From contig DKPB01000095.1 in NCBI GenBank assembly GCA_002471015.1, forward strand, positions 1-27,872: a stretch of 27,872 nucleotides of DNA, given 5' to 3'. A model generated the notes under the pieces. It was not told where the DNA came from. It did not search any database and saw only the letters and a list, made by a program, of their open reading frames with translations. How positions within the stretch are numbered: position 1 is the first letter of the stretch; each line of letters begins with the position of its first letter. Source of the DNA: Stenotrophomonas sp. UBA7346. GTDB taxonomy: Bacteria > Pseudomonadota > Gammaproteobacteria > Xanthomonadales > Xanthomonadaceae. This document shows, piece after piece, positions 8,082-15,178 of the stretch. Made by a program: the position numbers and the translations under genes.

Positions 8082-8925
8082 GTCTGCAACAGGGCGCCTG
8101 CAGTTCAGCAAGATGCATGGCGCTGGTAATGATTTCGTGGTGTTGGACCTGCGTGATGGCAGCGCCCCGCCGGATGCGGCACAGGCCGCGTTGCTGGCTG
8201 ACCGCCACCTGGGCGTGGGCTGTGACCAGATCCTGACCATCGAGCCGCCGCGCAGCGAAGGTGCGGTGGCGTCCTACCGCATCTGGAACTCCGACGGCTC
8301 CACCTCACAGCAATGCGGCAACGGCGCGCGCTGTGTGGCCGCCTGGCTGGTACGCGACGGCGCGGCACAGGGGGATGATTTCATCATCGACAGCCCCACC
8401 CGCACCCATGCCGTGCAGCGGCTGGCCAATGGCGAGTACGCCGTTGCGATGGGCTATCCCGAATTTGCGCCCGAACAGATTCCGCTGCTCGGCTACCCGC
8501 GTGCCCGCGAGGAATACATGACCTCGCTGCAGGGCGAGAACGTGCGCTTCGGTGCCGTGTCGATGGGTAACCCGCATGCCGTGCTGGAAGTGGGCCTGAT
8601 CGACGCCGCCCCGCTGGAGCGCATCGGTCCGCTGCTGCAGCAGAGCCCTTCCTTCCCGGAATCGGTGAATGTCGGTTTTGCCCAGGTGCTGGATGCCGGG
8701 CATGCCCGCCTGCGCGTGTATGAGCGCGGCGTGGGCGAGACCCTGGCCTGCGGCAGCGGTGCCTGTGCCGCCGCCGTGGTATTGATGCAGCGTGGCCGCC
8801 TGCAGCGTGATGCCCGCATCTCGCTGCCCGGTGGCGACCTGCGCATCCAATGGCCGGCCGACGACGCGCAGATCGTGATGTCCGGCCCGGCAGCATTCGT
8901 ATTCGACGGAGAGTGGATGGGATGA
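8074..8925 (+). CDS. dapF: Diaminopimelate epimerase
   Basis: DapF converts LL- to meso-diaminopimelate, the precursor of lysine and of the peptidoglycan cross-link. It is a cytosolic, cofactor-independent racemase. The 283-residue product has FSKMHGAGNDFVVLD at the N-terminus, the two catalytic cysteines Cys81 (QQCGNGARC) and Cys226 (LACGSGACAA), and the substrate-binding stretches NSDGS, GNPHAVL and ERGVGET. Two close ATGs are possible (8065 and 8074). I prefer 8074 on length; both overlap the end of lptM, implying translational coupling. Its stop overlaps the start of the DUF484 gene (ATGA). No alternative function is likely. Confidence 0.96.
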   Translation: MSKSATGRLQFSKMHGAGNDFVVLDLRDGSAPPDAAQAALLADRHLGVGCDQILTIEPPRSEGAVASYRIWNSDGSTSQQCGNGARCVAAWLVRDGAAQGDDFIIDSPTRTHAVQRLANGEYAVAMGYPEFAPEQIPLLGYPRAREEYMTSLQGENVRFGAVSMGNPHAVLEVGLIDAAPLERIGPLLQQSPSFPESVNVGFAQVLDAGHARLRVYERGVGETLACGSGACAAAVVLMQRGRLQRDARISLPGGDLRIQWPADDAQIVMSGPAAFVFDGEWMG

Positions 8926-9599
8926 ACGACACAGTCGAGAAGATCGGTGCACACGAGGTTGCGGCCTGGCTGCGGCGTCACCCGGGTTTCCTCAAGCAGT
9001 TCCCCGACCTGGCATTGACCCTGGTGGTGCCGCGCGACGACGGCCCCACCGCCTCGCTCGCCAGCTACCAGCTGGAAGTGCTGCGCGACAAGAACCGCGA
9101 GCTGTCGCGGCGCTTGGCTGACCTCGGCGCCAACGCGCAGATCAACGAACGCCTGGCCGTGCGTACCCACCAGCTGACCCTGGCGCTGATGCGCCAGACC
9201 AGCGCCGCCGACACCCTGCGCGCGATGGCCGCCTCGCTGGAAGAAGATTTCGCCGGCGACCTGGTGCGCATCGTCTCCTTCGACGAGGTGCCGGAGCTGG
9301 CCGAAGCCCCGTGGCTGCAGGTCATCGCCAAGGACGACCAGCAACTGGCTGCATTCCACGATTGCCTGCAGGACGGCGAGCCGATCTGCGGCCGCCTGCA
9401 GCAGGAAAAGAACGTGGTGTTGTACGGCGAGCGCGTCAACGAGGTGTCTTCCACCGCCTTGCTGCCGCTGCCGGGCGTCGGCCTGATCGCCGTGGGCAGC
9501 TACGACCCCAACCGCTTCTACCCCGGCATGGGCACGCTGTTCCTGCGCATGATGGGCGAATCGCTGGTGGCGGGCCTGCAGCGCTTCCGCAGCGCCTGA
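8922..9599 (+). CDS. DUF484 family protein (YigA-like)
   Basis: A 225-residue DUF484 protein of unknown biochemical function. The N-terminal third (VAAWLRRHPGFLKQFPDLALTL, then SLASYQLEVLRDKNRELSRRL) is a conserved block followed by a likely coiled coil. The C-terminal part (LVRIVSFDEVP... STALLPLPGVGLIAVGSYDPNRFYPGMGT) has the character of a GAF-like sensory fold, as is usual for the family. It sits between dapF and xerC exactly as yigA does in E. coli. The ATG overlaps the dapF stop as ATGA, a sign of coupled translation. The xerC gene follows after 16 bp. Identity to the family is clear; the role is not. Confidence 0.92.
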   Translation: MNDTVEKIGAHEVAAWLRRHPGFLKQFPDLALTLVVPRDDGPTASLASYQLEVLRDKNRELSRRLADLGANAQINERLAVRTHQLTLALMRQTSAADTLRAMAASLEEDFAGDLVRIVSFDEVPELAEAPWLQVIAKDDQQLAAFHDCLQDGEPICGRLQQEKNVVLYGERVNEVSSTALLPLPGVGLIAVGSYDPNRFYPGMGTLFLRMMGESLVAGLQRFRSA

Positions 9600-9615
9600 G
9601 TGGAGTAGTGCGGCG

Positions 9616-10494
9616 ATGAACGCCGTCCAGGCTTTTCTGTCCTACCTGCAGGTGGAGCGCCGCATGTCGGCGCATACGCTGGACGCTTACCAGCGTGATC
9701 TGGCTGCGCTCACCCAATGGTGTGACGCCCAGGGCATCAACGAACCGCAGGCGCTGCATGGCGATCAGTTACGCGAGTTCATCGCCAGCGAGCACCGCCG
9801 TGGCCTATCGGCAAAAAGCCTGCAGCGGCGCCTGTCGGCCTGCCGCAGTTTCTACGCCTGGCTGCTGAAGAACAACGTCATCGACAACAGTCCCGCCGCC
9901 GGCCTGCGCGCACCCAAGGCGCCGCGCAAGCTGCCGCAGGTGCTGGACGCTGACGAAGCCGTGCAACTGGTCGATCTGCCCACCGACGCACCACTGGGCC
10001 TGCGCGACCGCGCGCTGCTGGAACTGTTTTATTCCTCGGGCCTGCGCCTGAGCGAACTGTGCGCCATGCGCTGGCGCGACCTTGATACCGCCAGCGGCAT
10101 CGTGCTGGTGCACGGCAAAGGCAACCGCGAACGCACCGTGCCGGTCGGGTCGCATGCAATGAACGCATTGCAGGAGTGGCGCAAGGAAAGCGGCGGCACG
10201 GGCGAGAAGCCGGTATTCCCGGGGCGCAGCGGCGGCCCCATCAGCCAACGCGCCGTGCAGATCCGCATCAAGCAACTGGCGCAACGGCAGGGGCTGTTCA
10301 AGAACGTGCACCCGCATATGCTGCGGCACAGTTTCGCCAGCCATATTCTGGAATCCTCAGGCGACCTGCGTGGCGTGCAGGAACTGCTGGGGCATGCGGA
10401 TATCGCGACCACGCAGATCTATACGCATCTGGATTTCCAGCATCTGGCCAAGGTTTATGATGCTGCGCATCCCAGGGCCAAGCGTAAGAGTTGA
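9616..10494 (+). CDS. xerC: Tyrosine recombinase XerC
   Basis: XerC acts with XerD at the dif site to resolve chromosome dimers at cell division. The 292-residue product has an N-terminal SAM-like core-binding domain (FLSYLQVERRMSAHTLDAYQ) and a C-terminal catalytic domain with all six expected residues: Arg144 (LRLSELCAMRW), Lys168 (HGKGNRERTVPV), His234 and Arg237 (HMLRHSFASHIL), His260 (LLGHADIATTQIYTH) and the nucleophile Tyr269. The position after DUF484 is the conserved one for xerC rather than for a phage integrase. A GGAG lies about 11 nt before the ATG. It is the last gene of the housekeeping block; downstream, the sequence changes to less GC-rich, probably variable DNA. Confidence 0.95.
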   Translation: MNAVQAFLSYLQVERRMSAHTLDAYQRDLAALTQWCDAQGINEPQALHGDQLREFIASEHRRGLSAKSLQRRLSACRSFYAWLLKNNVIDNSPAAGLRAPKAPRKLPQVLDADEAVQLVDLPTDAPLGLRDRALLELFYSSGLRLSELCAMRWRDLDTASGIVLVHGKGNRERTVPVGSHAMNALQEWRKESGGTGEKPVFPGRSGGPISQRAVQIRIKQLAQRQGLFKNVHPHMLRHSFASHILESSGDLRGVQELLGHADIATTQIYTHLDFQHLAKVYDAAHPRAKRKS

Positions 10495-10711
10495 GGTTGG
10501 TTGTTTGGGTGGTGTCTTGCGACCCGAAGTAGGCGTTGGCGTGGTTGAGCCTATCGCCGGGTGCGGTTGTACGTTGGCTTGTTAGGCGGGAACAGCCGCC
10601 CTAAGATCGAGATGTACCAAGGGAACTTCCGTAAGAGGCTTTGCGGATAAGCCATATTGGCGGACTCATGGGTTCGTCCATCAGGTATCTTGACCTTAAG
10701 GAGAAGCTTCC

Positions 10712-11260
10712 GTGGCCGATGGGTTTTCGGAGATTCACGAGCGCGTTACGGCTGGAAGGCTCCTGTCGCTTGTTACGACACACGTAAGTGAGCAAATGGG
10801 CTCGTTTGGCACATGGCTGCTTGTTGGCGTTGGAGCCACGTATTCCTTGGTACTCGCCAACCTTGCTTCAGTACAGCAGTTTGTGTCGCTTGGGTCGGTT
10901 CGGTCAGGTCTGCTTCTGCTGCTCACGGCAGTCGTACTGGGCGTGCTACAACGTTGGCTTGGGGCTATCGTTGGTGCAAGTTCTGTTGCTGCGGAAAAAG
11001 CTGACAAGATTGGCCGTGATCTCGCGGATCAGGACATAAACCTCGATTTCCAAGTCTTGTTTCGTGAAATGGAGCGTGGCACGTACTATCCAGCCAAGTG
11101 GATCGTAAAACACAGCTTTAGTAAGGTAATGGCTGGAGATCTTGCCGCCTCCGGCCGCATGAGCGCCGGCATCGCCCAAATCCAAAGCTTTTTGGTTCTT
11201 GCGCAGGTTGCGGTTGCGATCGCAGCCATAGCGACTATCGCTTGCGGCGTTAAGGTCTAG
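10712..11260 (+). CDS. Hypothetical membrane protein, probably acquired
   Basis: A 182-residue protein I do not recognise. Predicted layout: a soluble N-terminus (about 1-32), two closely spaced membrane segments (about 33-52 and 64-82), a soluble middle part (AEKADKIGRDLADQD... PAKWIVKHSF) and a last membrane segment near the C-terminus (about 155-178, AQVAVAIAAIATIA). The start is a GTG at 10712, supported by a perfect AAGGAG eight bases upstream; no better ATG exists. Codon use is visibly less GC-rich than in the flanking xerC and dapF, with frequent third-position A and T, which suggests horizontal transfer. A DUF4253 lipoprotein gene follows after 58 bp and may be cotranscribed. Confidence 0.7.
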   Translation: MADGFSEIHERVTAGRLLSLVTTHVSEQMGSFGTWLLVGVGATYSLVLANLASVQQFVSLGSVRSGLLLLLTAVVLGVLQRWLGAIVGASSVAAEKADKIGRDLADQDINLDFQVLFREMERGTYYPAKWIVKHSFSKVMAGDLAASGRMSAGIAQIQSFLVLAQVAVAIAAIATIACGVKV

Positions 11261-11318
11261 CAACTCATTCAAACCGAACCAGGTCCCCGGTTTGCATAAT
11301 TCAGGTGTTGCACACAGC

Positions 11319-11951
11319 ATGAAGAAATACTCGGCCATTGGAAGGGTGCTTGTACTGCTTCTTGCAGCATTCGGGTCGAACTCGTGCGTCGGTACGACAA
11401 CGCCGAATCCGGGATCGCCGCAAGAGCTGCTCGCCACTGTTTCGAAGTCAAACGTCCGTGACTATTGGACAAATGACTTTGGCCGGGAAAAGCGGAGTGG
11501 TGGCTATTCCGTAATTGTGCCTGTCGAGAGTGCGGAGAAGCTCCTTAAATCTATCCGGAGACAAGTGCCCTCTGGCTACGTCGCTTTTATTGGAACAACC
11601 AATAACCTCGATGACCCCAGGATCAACGGCGCTGAACTTGTCCTGGCGCCGGGTCAAAACCAGTTTGACATCGTGCGCTTGGCGGCTACGAATGCTGTCA
11701 ACTATGACAAGACCACCGATCAGATCATTGAGGAGCTGAGACGGTGGGACGCTCAATTCGGGATTGATATCTGGCAAGCTGAGACCGACACCGTTCAACT
11801 CAAGCTCAAATCCATTCCAGCGGACCTTCCAGAATTTTCCCAAGAGCTTTACGAATTCTGCCCAGATATCGTAGACCAAGGGGTCGGTGACATTGAGTCA
11901 CTTCAGGTAGCGGTCAAACAGGAAGGGGCGATCTTCCTTTGGTGGGACTAG
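11319..11951 (+). CDS. DUF4253 domain putative lipoprotein
   Basis: A 210-residue protein ending in a DUF4253 domain. The final 80 residues show the typical pattern: LRRWDAQFGIDIWQAETDTVQLKL, then LYEFCPDIVDQGVGDIESL and the terminal FLWWD. The function of this domain is not established. The N-terminus (MKKYSAIGRVLVLLLAAFG then SNSC) looks like a lipoprotein signal, but the lipobox is poor (Ser instead of Leu/Val at -3), so a simple membrane anchor is possible. The ATG at 11319 is chosen for the signal sequence; a TTG at 11292 is less likely. Shine-Dalgarno is weak (AGGTG about 13 nt upstream). Composition is again less GC-rich than the core genes, as in the preceding membrane-protein gene. 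Confidence 0.72.
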   Translation: MKKYSAIGRVLVLLLAAFGSNSCVGTTTPNPGSPQELLATVSKSNVRDYWTNDFGREKRSGGYSVIVPVESAEKLLKSIRRQVPSGYVAFIGTTNNLDDPRINGAELVLAPGQNQFDIVRLAATNAVNYDKTTDQIIEELRRWDAQFGIDIWQAETDTVQLKLKSIPADLPEFSQELYEFCPDIVDQGVGDIESLQVAVKQEGAIFLWWD

Positions 11952-12024
11952 TCGCGTGGTGCCTAGCTGCGGATCGAAGCCATCTCGCGGCTGGGCCTGA
12001 GAGTCTGCTTTGAGTGACGGTCTC

Positions 12025-12040
12025 TAGTCGAAATCGACTA
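12025..12040 (-). other. Small hairpin downstream of the flavin oxidoreductase gene
   Basis: TAGTCG (12025-12030) and CGACTA (12035-12040) form a perfect 6-bp stem with loop AAAT, 9 bp past the stop of the minus-strand oxidoreductase gene. No T-run follows, so it is at best a weak terminator or a 3'-end stabiliser. Confidence 0.3.
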
Positions 12041-12048
12041 CGAAAGAA

Positions 12049-12942
12049 CTAGCTTTCCGGCCACACAAGCGAACGGTGTATCTGCGCGCCAGCCCAGGCG
12101 CCGTCGGCGACGGCGAGAGAGACCGAGTGTGGAACGCGCGCAGCATCGCCGCAGGCGAAAATACCGGCGATGCTGGATTCCTTGGTTTCACTGGTCTGGA
12201 TCTGCGTTCCCATCGGGGTCTCGGTGAGCGCGCAGCCCAGGTCTTTCGCGATGGATGTGGAGGGCGCGTTCCTTGGAGCGGTGAACAGACCCGCAAAGCT
12301 CAGGCGCCTACCATCGGCCAGCAACACGTCCGCATCCGCTTCAATCCTGTCAATGCGCGTGTCCTCTATGGTTACGCCGCGCGCCGCAAGGTCCTGCAGC
12401 ATGGCTTCGTCCAGTGCCACCACTCCATTGGTGAGGAAGGTCACCGATCCCCATTCCGGCAGCAACTGCGCCTGGTGGATGGACATGGGTCCGGCGGCGA
12501 TCACGCCGATACGCCCTTGCTGCAGCTCGTAGCCATGGCAGTAGGGGCAATGAAAGACGCTGGTTCCCCATCGCTCAGCCAAGCCGGACACATCCGGTAA
12601 GGTGTCAGAAACGCCTATCGCCAGAAGCAACCGGCGGGCAGCATGGGTTTCGCCTGCCGCGCACCGGACGATGAAAGCATCCCGGGTTCCCGATGCTTCC
12701 ACCACAAGGTCATCCACCCATGACAACGTGGGGTACGCCTGTAGTTGCGCTCGCGCTGTGCTGGCGATGACCGCTGGATCAGTCCCGTCCTGGGTCAGGA
12801 ATCCATGCGAATGAGAGGCGGCCCTGTTACGCCGCTTGCCTGCATCGATGATCAGCACGCTGCGGCGCGCGCGTACAAGCTGCAGTGCGGCAGCCATGCC
12901 TGCATAGCTGCCACCGATCACTATGACATCGTAGGTTTTCAT
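12049..12942 (-). CDS. NAD(P)/FAD-dependent oxidoreductase, thioredoxin reductase-like
   Basis: A 297-residue flavoprotein of the low-molecular-weight thioredoxin reductase superfamily, which uses NAD(P)H, FAD and a cysteine pair to reduce disulfides. Visible: the FAD motif VIVIGGSYAG (7-15), the redox pair Cys132-Pro-Tyr-Cys135 in FHCPYCHGYE, and the second FAD motif GIFACGDAAR (260-269). The NAD(P)H-binding stretch GVIAAGPMSIHQA (146-158) is degenerate compared with GxGxxA. It differs from true TrxB (CATC) and resembles the GliT-like branch, so the partner may be a small-molecule disulfide rather than thioredoxin. The ATG overlaps the stop of the Rrf2 regulator gene as ATGA, so the two form a coupled operon. 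Confidence 0.88.
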   Translation of the reverse strand: MKTYDVIVIGGSYAGMAAALQLVRARRSVLIIDAGKRRNRAASHSHGFLTQDGTDPAVIASTARAQLQAYPTLSWVDDLVVEASGTRDAFIVRCAAGETHAARRLLLAIGVSDTLPDVSGLAERWGTSVFHCPYCHGYELQQGRIGVIAAGPMSIHQAQLLPEWGSVTFLTNGVVALDEAMLQDLAARGVTIEDTRIDRIEADADVLLADGRRLSFAGLFTAPRNAPSTSIAKDLGCALTETPMGTQIQTSETKESSIAGIFACGDAARVPHSVSLAVADGAWAGAQIHRSLVWPES

Positions 12943-13385
12943 AAGGTCGCCTTTTGCATGTGTGCGTTGTGCCGGCGTGCGAAGTCCGCTGCCAGGTCTC
13001 CCAGCGATACCGAGGCAAAGCGCGCAAGGAGCAGGGCTTCGGCTTGCTGGAACGTGTCATCCAGGGCGGCGTTGACGGCCTGTTCGACCAGGCAGGCGGG
13101 GTCTTCGTGCCGGTTGCCCATGGCGAACAGGGCCGGCTCGCCCAGCGCCTCATGCAGTTGCAGCAGGCTGACCTTGGCGAGGTCGGCTTTGATATGCCAA
13201 CCGCCTGAGTGTCCCCGCGCGGAAGCAACAAGCCCTGCCTCGCGGAGCAGCCCCATTGTTCGCCGGACGACGACGGGGTTGGTGCCCAGGCATAGCGCAA
13301 GTTCGTCGGAGGTCATTGGTTCGTTGCGCTCGGCCATGTGCAGCAGGGCGTGGAGAACCGCGGAGAGTCGACTGTCCTTTTTCAT
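12939..13385 (-). CDS. Rrf2 family transcriptional regulator
   Basis: A 148-residue Rrf2-family DNA-binding protein with an N-terminal winged helix-turn-helix (SDELALCLGTNPVVVRRTMGLLREAGLVASARGHSGGW). Many relatives (IscR, NsrR, RirA) carry three clustered cysteines for an iron-sulfur cluster. Here only Cys32 and Cys98 are seen, so a canonical cluster is unlikely and sensing may be by thiol chemistry or ligand binding. It is the first gene of a two-gene operon with the CPYC oxidoreductase and probably regulates it. The ATG at 13385 has no Shine-Dalgarno; a TTG at 13421 is a poor alternative. An inverted repeat GTAAC-N7-GTTAC lies directly against the start codon and may be its own operator. 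Confidence 0.88.
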   Translation of the reverse strand: MKKDSRLSAVLHALLHMAERNEPMTSDELALCLGTNPVVVRRTMGLLREAGLVASARGHSGGWHIKADLAKVSLLQLHEALGEPALFAMGNRHEDPACLVEQAVNAALDDTFQQAEALLLARFASVSLGDLAADFARRHNAHMQKATL

Positions 13386-13421
13386 GTAACAAATGATGTT
13401 ACGTATTCGGGCGCGGGTCAA
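13386..13421 (-). promoter_or_regulatory. Promoter with inverted-repeat operator for the Rrf2 operon
   Basis: GTAAC (13386-13390) and GTTAC (13398-13402) form a 5-7-5 dyad ending at the base before the Rrf2 ATG. On the minus strand TTGACC (13421-13416; 5/6 to -35) and CATCAT (13398-13393; 4/6 to -10) are 17 bp apart. The -10 lies inside the dyad and +1 falls 0-1 nt from the ATG. A repressor bound here would cover both promoter and start codon. Confidence 0.55.
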
Positions 13422-13610
13422 TACTGGCCGAAGCTGCTGGCCGCCGCCGCGGGCAGGTCGGGTCAGGTGTTTACCGGCAGGATGACGTCGGCCGGGGGTC
13501 GGGCTGATGCGGGCCGCGCGTCCGGGCAGCGCGATCAGAAGCGAACATGATCAGGGGACTTCAATCGATAAGCCTGCGACGGCTCTTGAGCAGGCCCCGG
13601 CTGGCTGGAT

Positions 13611-14435
13611 TCAGCGTGTGCCTCTACATGCCGGGAAATTGCTGCAACCCCGGAAACGCTGCCCCGTGCTCCGGTTGGCGCGTTGTACCAGTGCGCCGCC
13701 ACAGCGTGGGCAAGTGAGGGCTTCCGGCAGTGGGTCGGTGGATGTTGGTAGCGTTGGTTCCTTGCGCTCACCGACCGGCACGGGCGTATCGTCCGCAGCT
13801 TTTACCGCCTGGATCATCGCCAGCAACTGCTCTCCACCGATCAGTTCGATAGGCTTTCCGCGCGCGAAGGCCTCCGCATCCACAGTGAAGCTGCCAATGC
13901 AGACAATCTTGATCGCATGCGCCTGATGATGGGCGAGAAGTCCTGCCATTTCGCGCACCACGCTTACGCCCACCTGTTGGCGCCTCCACTGTTTGCATTG
14001 CACCAGCGTGCGCTGGCCGCCCTTTCGCAGGATGAGGTCGATGCCGCCATCGGGACCGCCCAGCCCGGTTTCTTCCACCGCATAGCCTTGGCGGCGGAAT
14101 GCTTCGCCTACCAACTGCTCGAACTGACGCCAGCCGCCTGCTGCCAAGCTTTCGAGCGTGCTACGCGTGTCCAGGAAGCGGCGGCGTTTGCGGGCGTTGA
14201 GATAGGAGACGAGGGCCGCCATCCAGCAGATGCCGAGCAGCATCCATGCCAGTGGTGCGAAGACAGGACTCGATTGCTGTACAAAACTCTGTGCCAGGAT
14301 GCCGCCTTGATGGGACAGCAACCACGAGATGCCGTAGCGCACCAGGACGAAGCCAATGAGCCCGGCAAGGATGCCTGCCGGCCAAGGCAGGGTTGCCAAT
14401 ACGCCGATTGCGGATTGTTTTGTTCTGCGTCCCAT
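13611..14435 (-). CDS. Membrane-anchored Mrr-type restriction endonuclease-like protein with zinc ribbon
   Basis: A 274-residue three-part protein. Residues 18-40 and 57-79 are two membrane segments, followed by a basic stretch (NARKRRRF). Residues 100-205 form an Mrr_cat domain of the PD-(D/E)xK nuclease fold, with FEQLVGEAFRRQGYAVEETG, the acidic Asp133 in GPDGGIDLIL and Gln146-Cys-Lys148 in LVQCKQW. The C-terminus holds a topoisomerase-type zinc ribbon (Cys242, Cys245, Cys264, Cys270). This architecture recurs in bacteria as 'restriction endonuclease', but the membrane anchor makes a role in cutting incoming DNA, or in another envelope-linked DNA process, a matter of inference. AGGGAG lies about six bases before the ATG at 14435. 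No methyltransferase gene is adjacent, as is usual for Mrr types. Confidence 0.88.
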   Translation of the reverse strand: MGRRTKQSAIGVLATLPWPAGILAGLIGFVLVRYGISWLLSHQGGILAQSFVQQSSPVFAPLAWMLLGICWMAALVSYLNARKRRRFLDTRSTLESLAAGGWRQFEQLVGEAFRRQGYAVEETGLGGPDGGIDLILRKGGQRTLVQCKQWRRQQVGVSVVREMAGLLAHHQAHAIKIVCIGSFTVDAEAFARGKPIELIGGEQLLAMIQAVKAADDTPVPVGERKEPTLPTSTDPLPEALTCPRCGGALVQRANRSTGQRFRGCSNFPACRGTR

Positions 14436-14626
14436 GCGAACTCCCTGTTCCAGCGTGCAACTTAGCGATTGGGTGCGGTGTTGTCAGCAGCTTGGGCTTC
14501 TTGCGGGGCTTTAGCCGTGAACCTGCATGCACCGCGGGATTTGCAGCTGTGCGCGCAGAAGGTGCTCTGGCCATGCCGCTCACGCCGATGCTGCAGGGTG
14601 GTTTTGGGGGGGATTTCAGGGGAACC

Positions 14627-14645
14627 CGGCCTGGCTCGGCACTAC
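14627..14645 (-). repeat. SMAG remnant
   Basis: The stretch CCTGGCTCGGCACTAC keeps the GGCTCGGCACTAC half of a SMAG hairpin; the other stem arm has decayed to CCGGCC. It marks the gap between the Mrr-like gene and the DUF3079 gene, which otherwise shows only the FNR-type box. Confidence 0.55.
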
Positions 14646-14656
14646 GTGGGGTTTGC

Positions 14657-14670
14657 TTGATCTGCATCAA
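14657..14670 (+). promoter_or_regulatory. FNR/ANR-type box upstream of the DUF3079 gene
   Basis: TTGAT-CTGC-ATCAA is a perfect match to the FNR/ANR/DNR consensus TTGAT-N4-ATCAA. Its centre (14663.5) lies 62 bp before the DUF3079 ATG. If used as a class II site at -41.5, +1 would be near 14705, giving a leader of about 21 nt that contains the GGAGG at 14713-14717. The site match is seen; oxygen or NO control is inferred. Confidence 0.6.
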
Positions 14671-14725
14671 GGTGGGCCTTGTCTCCGTGGCGCATGGTGG
14701 CAGCCATGACGTGGAGGTTGGTGCG

Positions 14726-14935
14726 ATGGCAAAGCCTTTCCCTTTGAATCCGAAACACCCCGAGCGGATCTGCTGGGGGTGTGACAGATACTGCGCAACC
14801 GATGCGCTGGCCTGCGGCAATGGCTCGGGGCGCACCCAGCACCCCGTGGAGTACCAAGGGGAGGATTGGTATGTGGCTTGGGGAATCGAGCCGGAGGCGG
14901 GGCGGCCAGGAAGGGCGGCGCTGCAGAAATTGTAG
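14726..14935 (+). CDS. DUF3079 small cysteine-rich protein
   Basis: A 69-residue protein whose first 50 residues match the DUF3079 family: FPLNPKHPERICWGCDRYC, then LACGNGSGRTQHPVE. Four cysteines (CWGC, RYC, ACGNG) in a short span suggest a bound metal ion or a compact disulfide fold, but the function is unknown. The ATG at 14726 has a perfect GGAGG eight bases upstream, which decides the start. The tail (GEDWYVAWGIEPEAGRPGRAALQKL) is less conserved. It stands alone between the Mrr-like gene and hslV. The upstream FNR/ANR-type box suggests induction when oxygen is low. Confidence 0.85.
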   Translation: MAKPFPLNPKHPERICWGCDRYCATDALACGNGSGRTQHPVEYQGEDWYVAWGIEPEAGRPGRAALQKL

Positions 14936-15123
14936 AAGCATGGTGAACCAGCGAAGCCTGCTTGGCCGGAATCTCGTTGAGCCTGCCATCCGCTGTCGTG
15001 CTGGTTTCGTGGTTTGTTCCGTTCCTGTGAGCTTGGGTGCATCGGGAGCCGCTACCGGGCATGGGCTGCGCACCACCGCGGTTTTTCTGAACGGTGGCTG
15101 TCGCTGGCCGGGGAGGGGGGAGC

Positions 15124-15152
15124 CTTGATCGCGGCGCTGACCGGCCCCATTA
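15124..15152 (+). promoter_or_regulatory. Heat-shock (sigma-32) promoter of hslVU
   Basis: CTTGATC (15124-15130), a 14-bp spacer and CCCCATTA (15145-15152) match the sigma-32 consensus CTTGAAA-N13-15-CCCCATnT. The predicted +1 near 15158-15160 leaves a short leader with GGAGG before the hslV ATG. HslVU is a known heat-shock operon in other proteobacteria. Confidence 0.75.
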
Positions 15153-15178
15153 CCGGTGAACAGTATTCCGGAGGCCGT

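Noticed and set aside
9616..10494. The tyrosine recombinase as a phage or island integrase driving insertion downstream
   Set aside because: Sequence and the DUF484-xerC gene order identify housekeeping XerC; no tRNA, dif-like site or attachment repeat was recognised at the insertion borders.
10581..10605. GTTAGGC resembling an integron core site (GTTRRRY), next to a hairpin, before the acquired gene pair
   Set aside because: No partner RYYYAAC site lies upstream and no attC-like structure follows either gene, so an integron cassette is not supported. The hairpin has no T-run, so it is not a clear terminator for xerC either.
14465..14640. Possible small gene between the Mrr-like and DUF3079 genes
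   Set aside because: Frames on both strands lack ribosome binding sites and family features; the stretch also holds a decayed SMAG, which suggests non-coding DNA.
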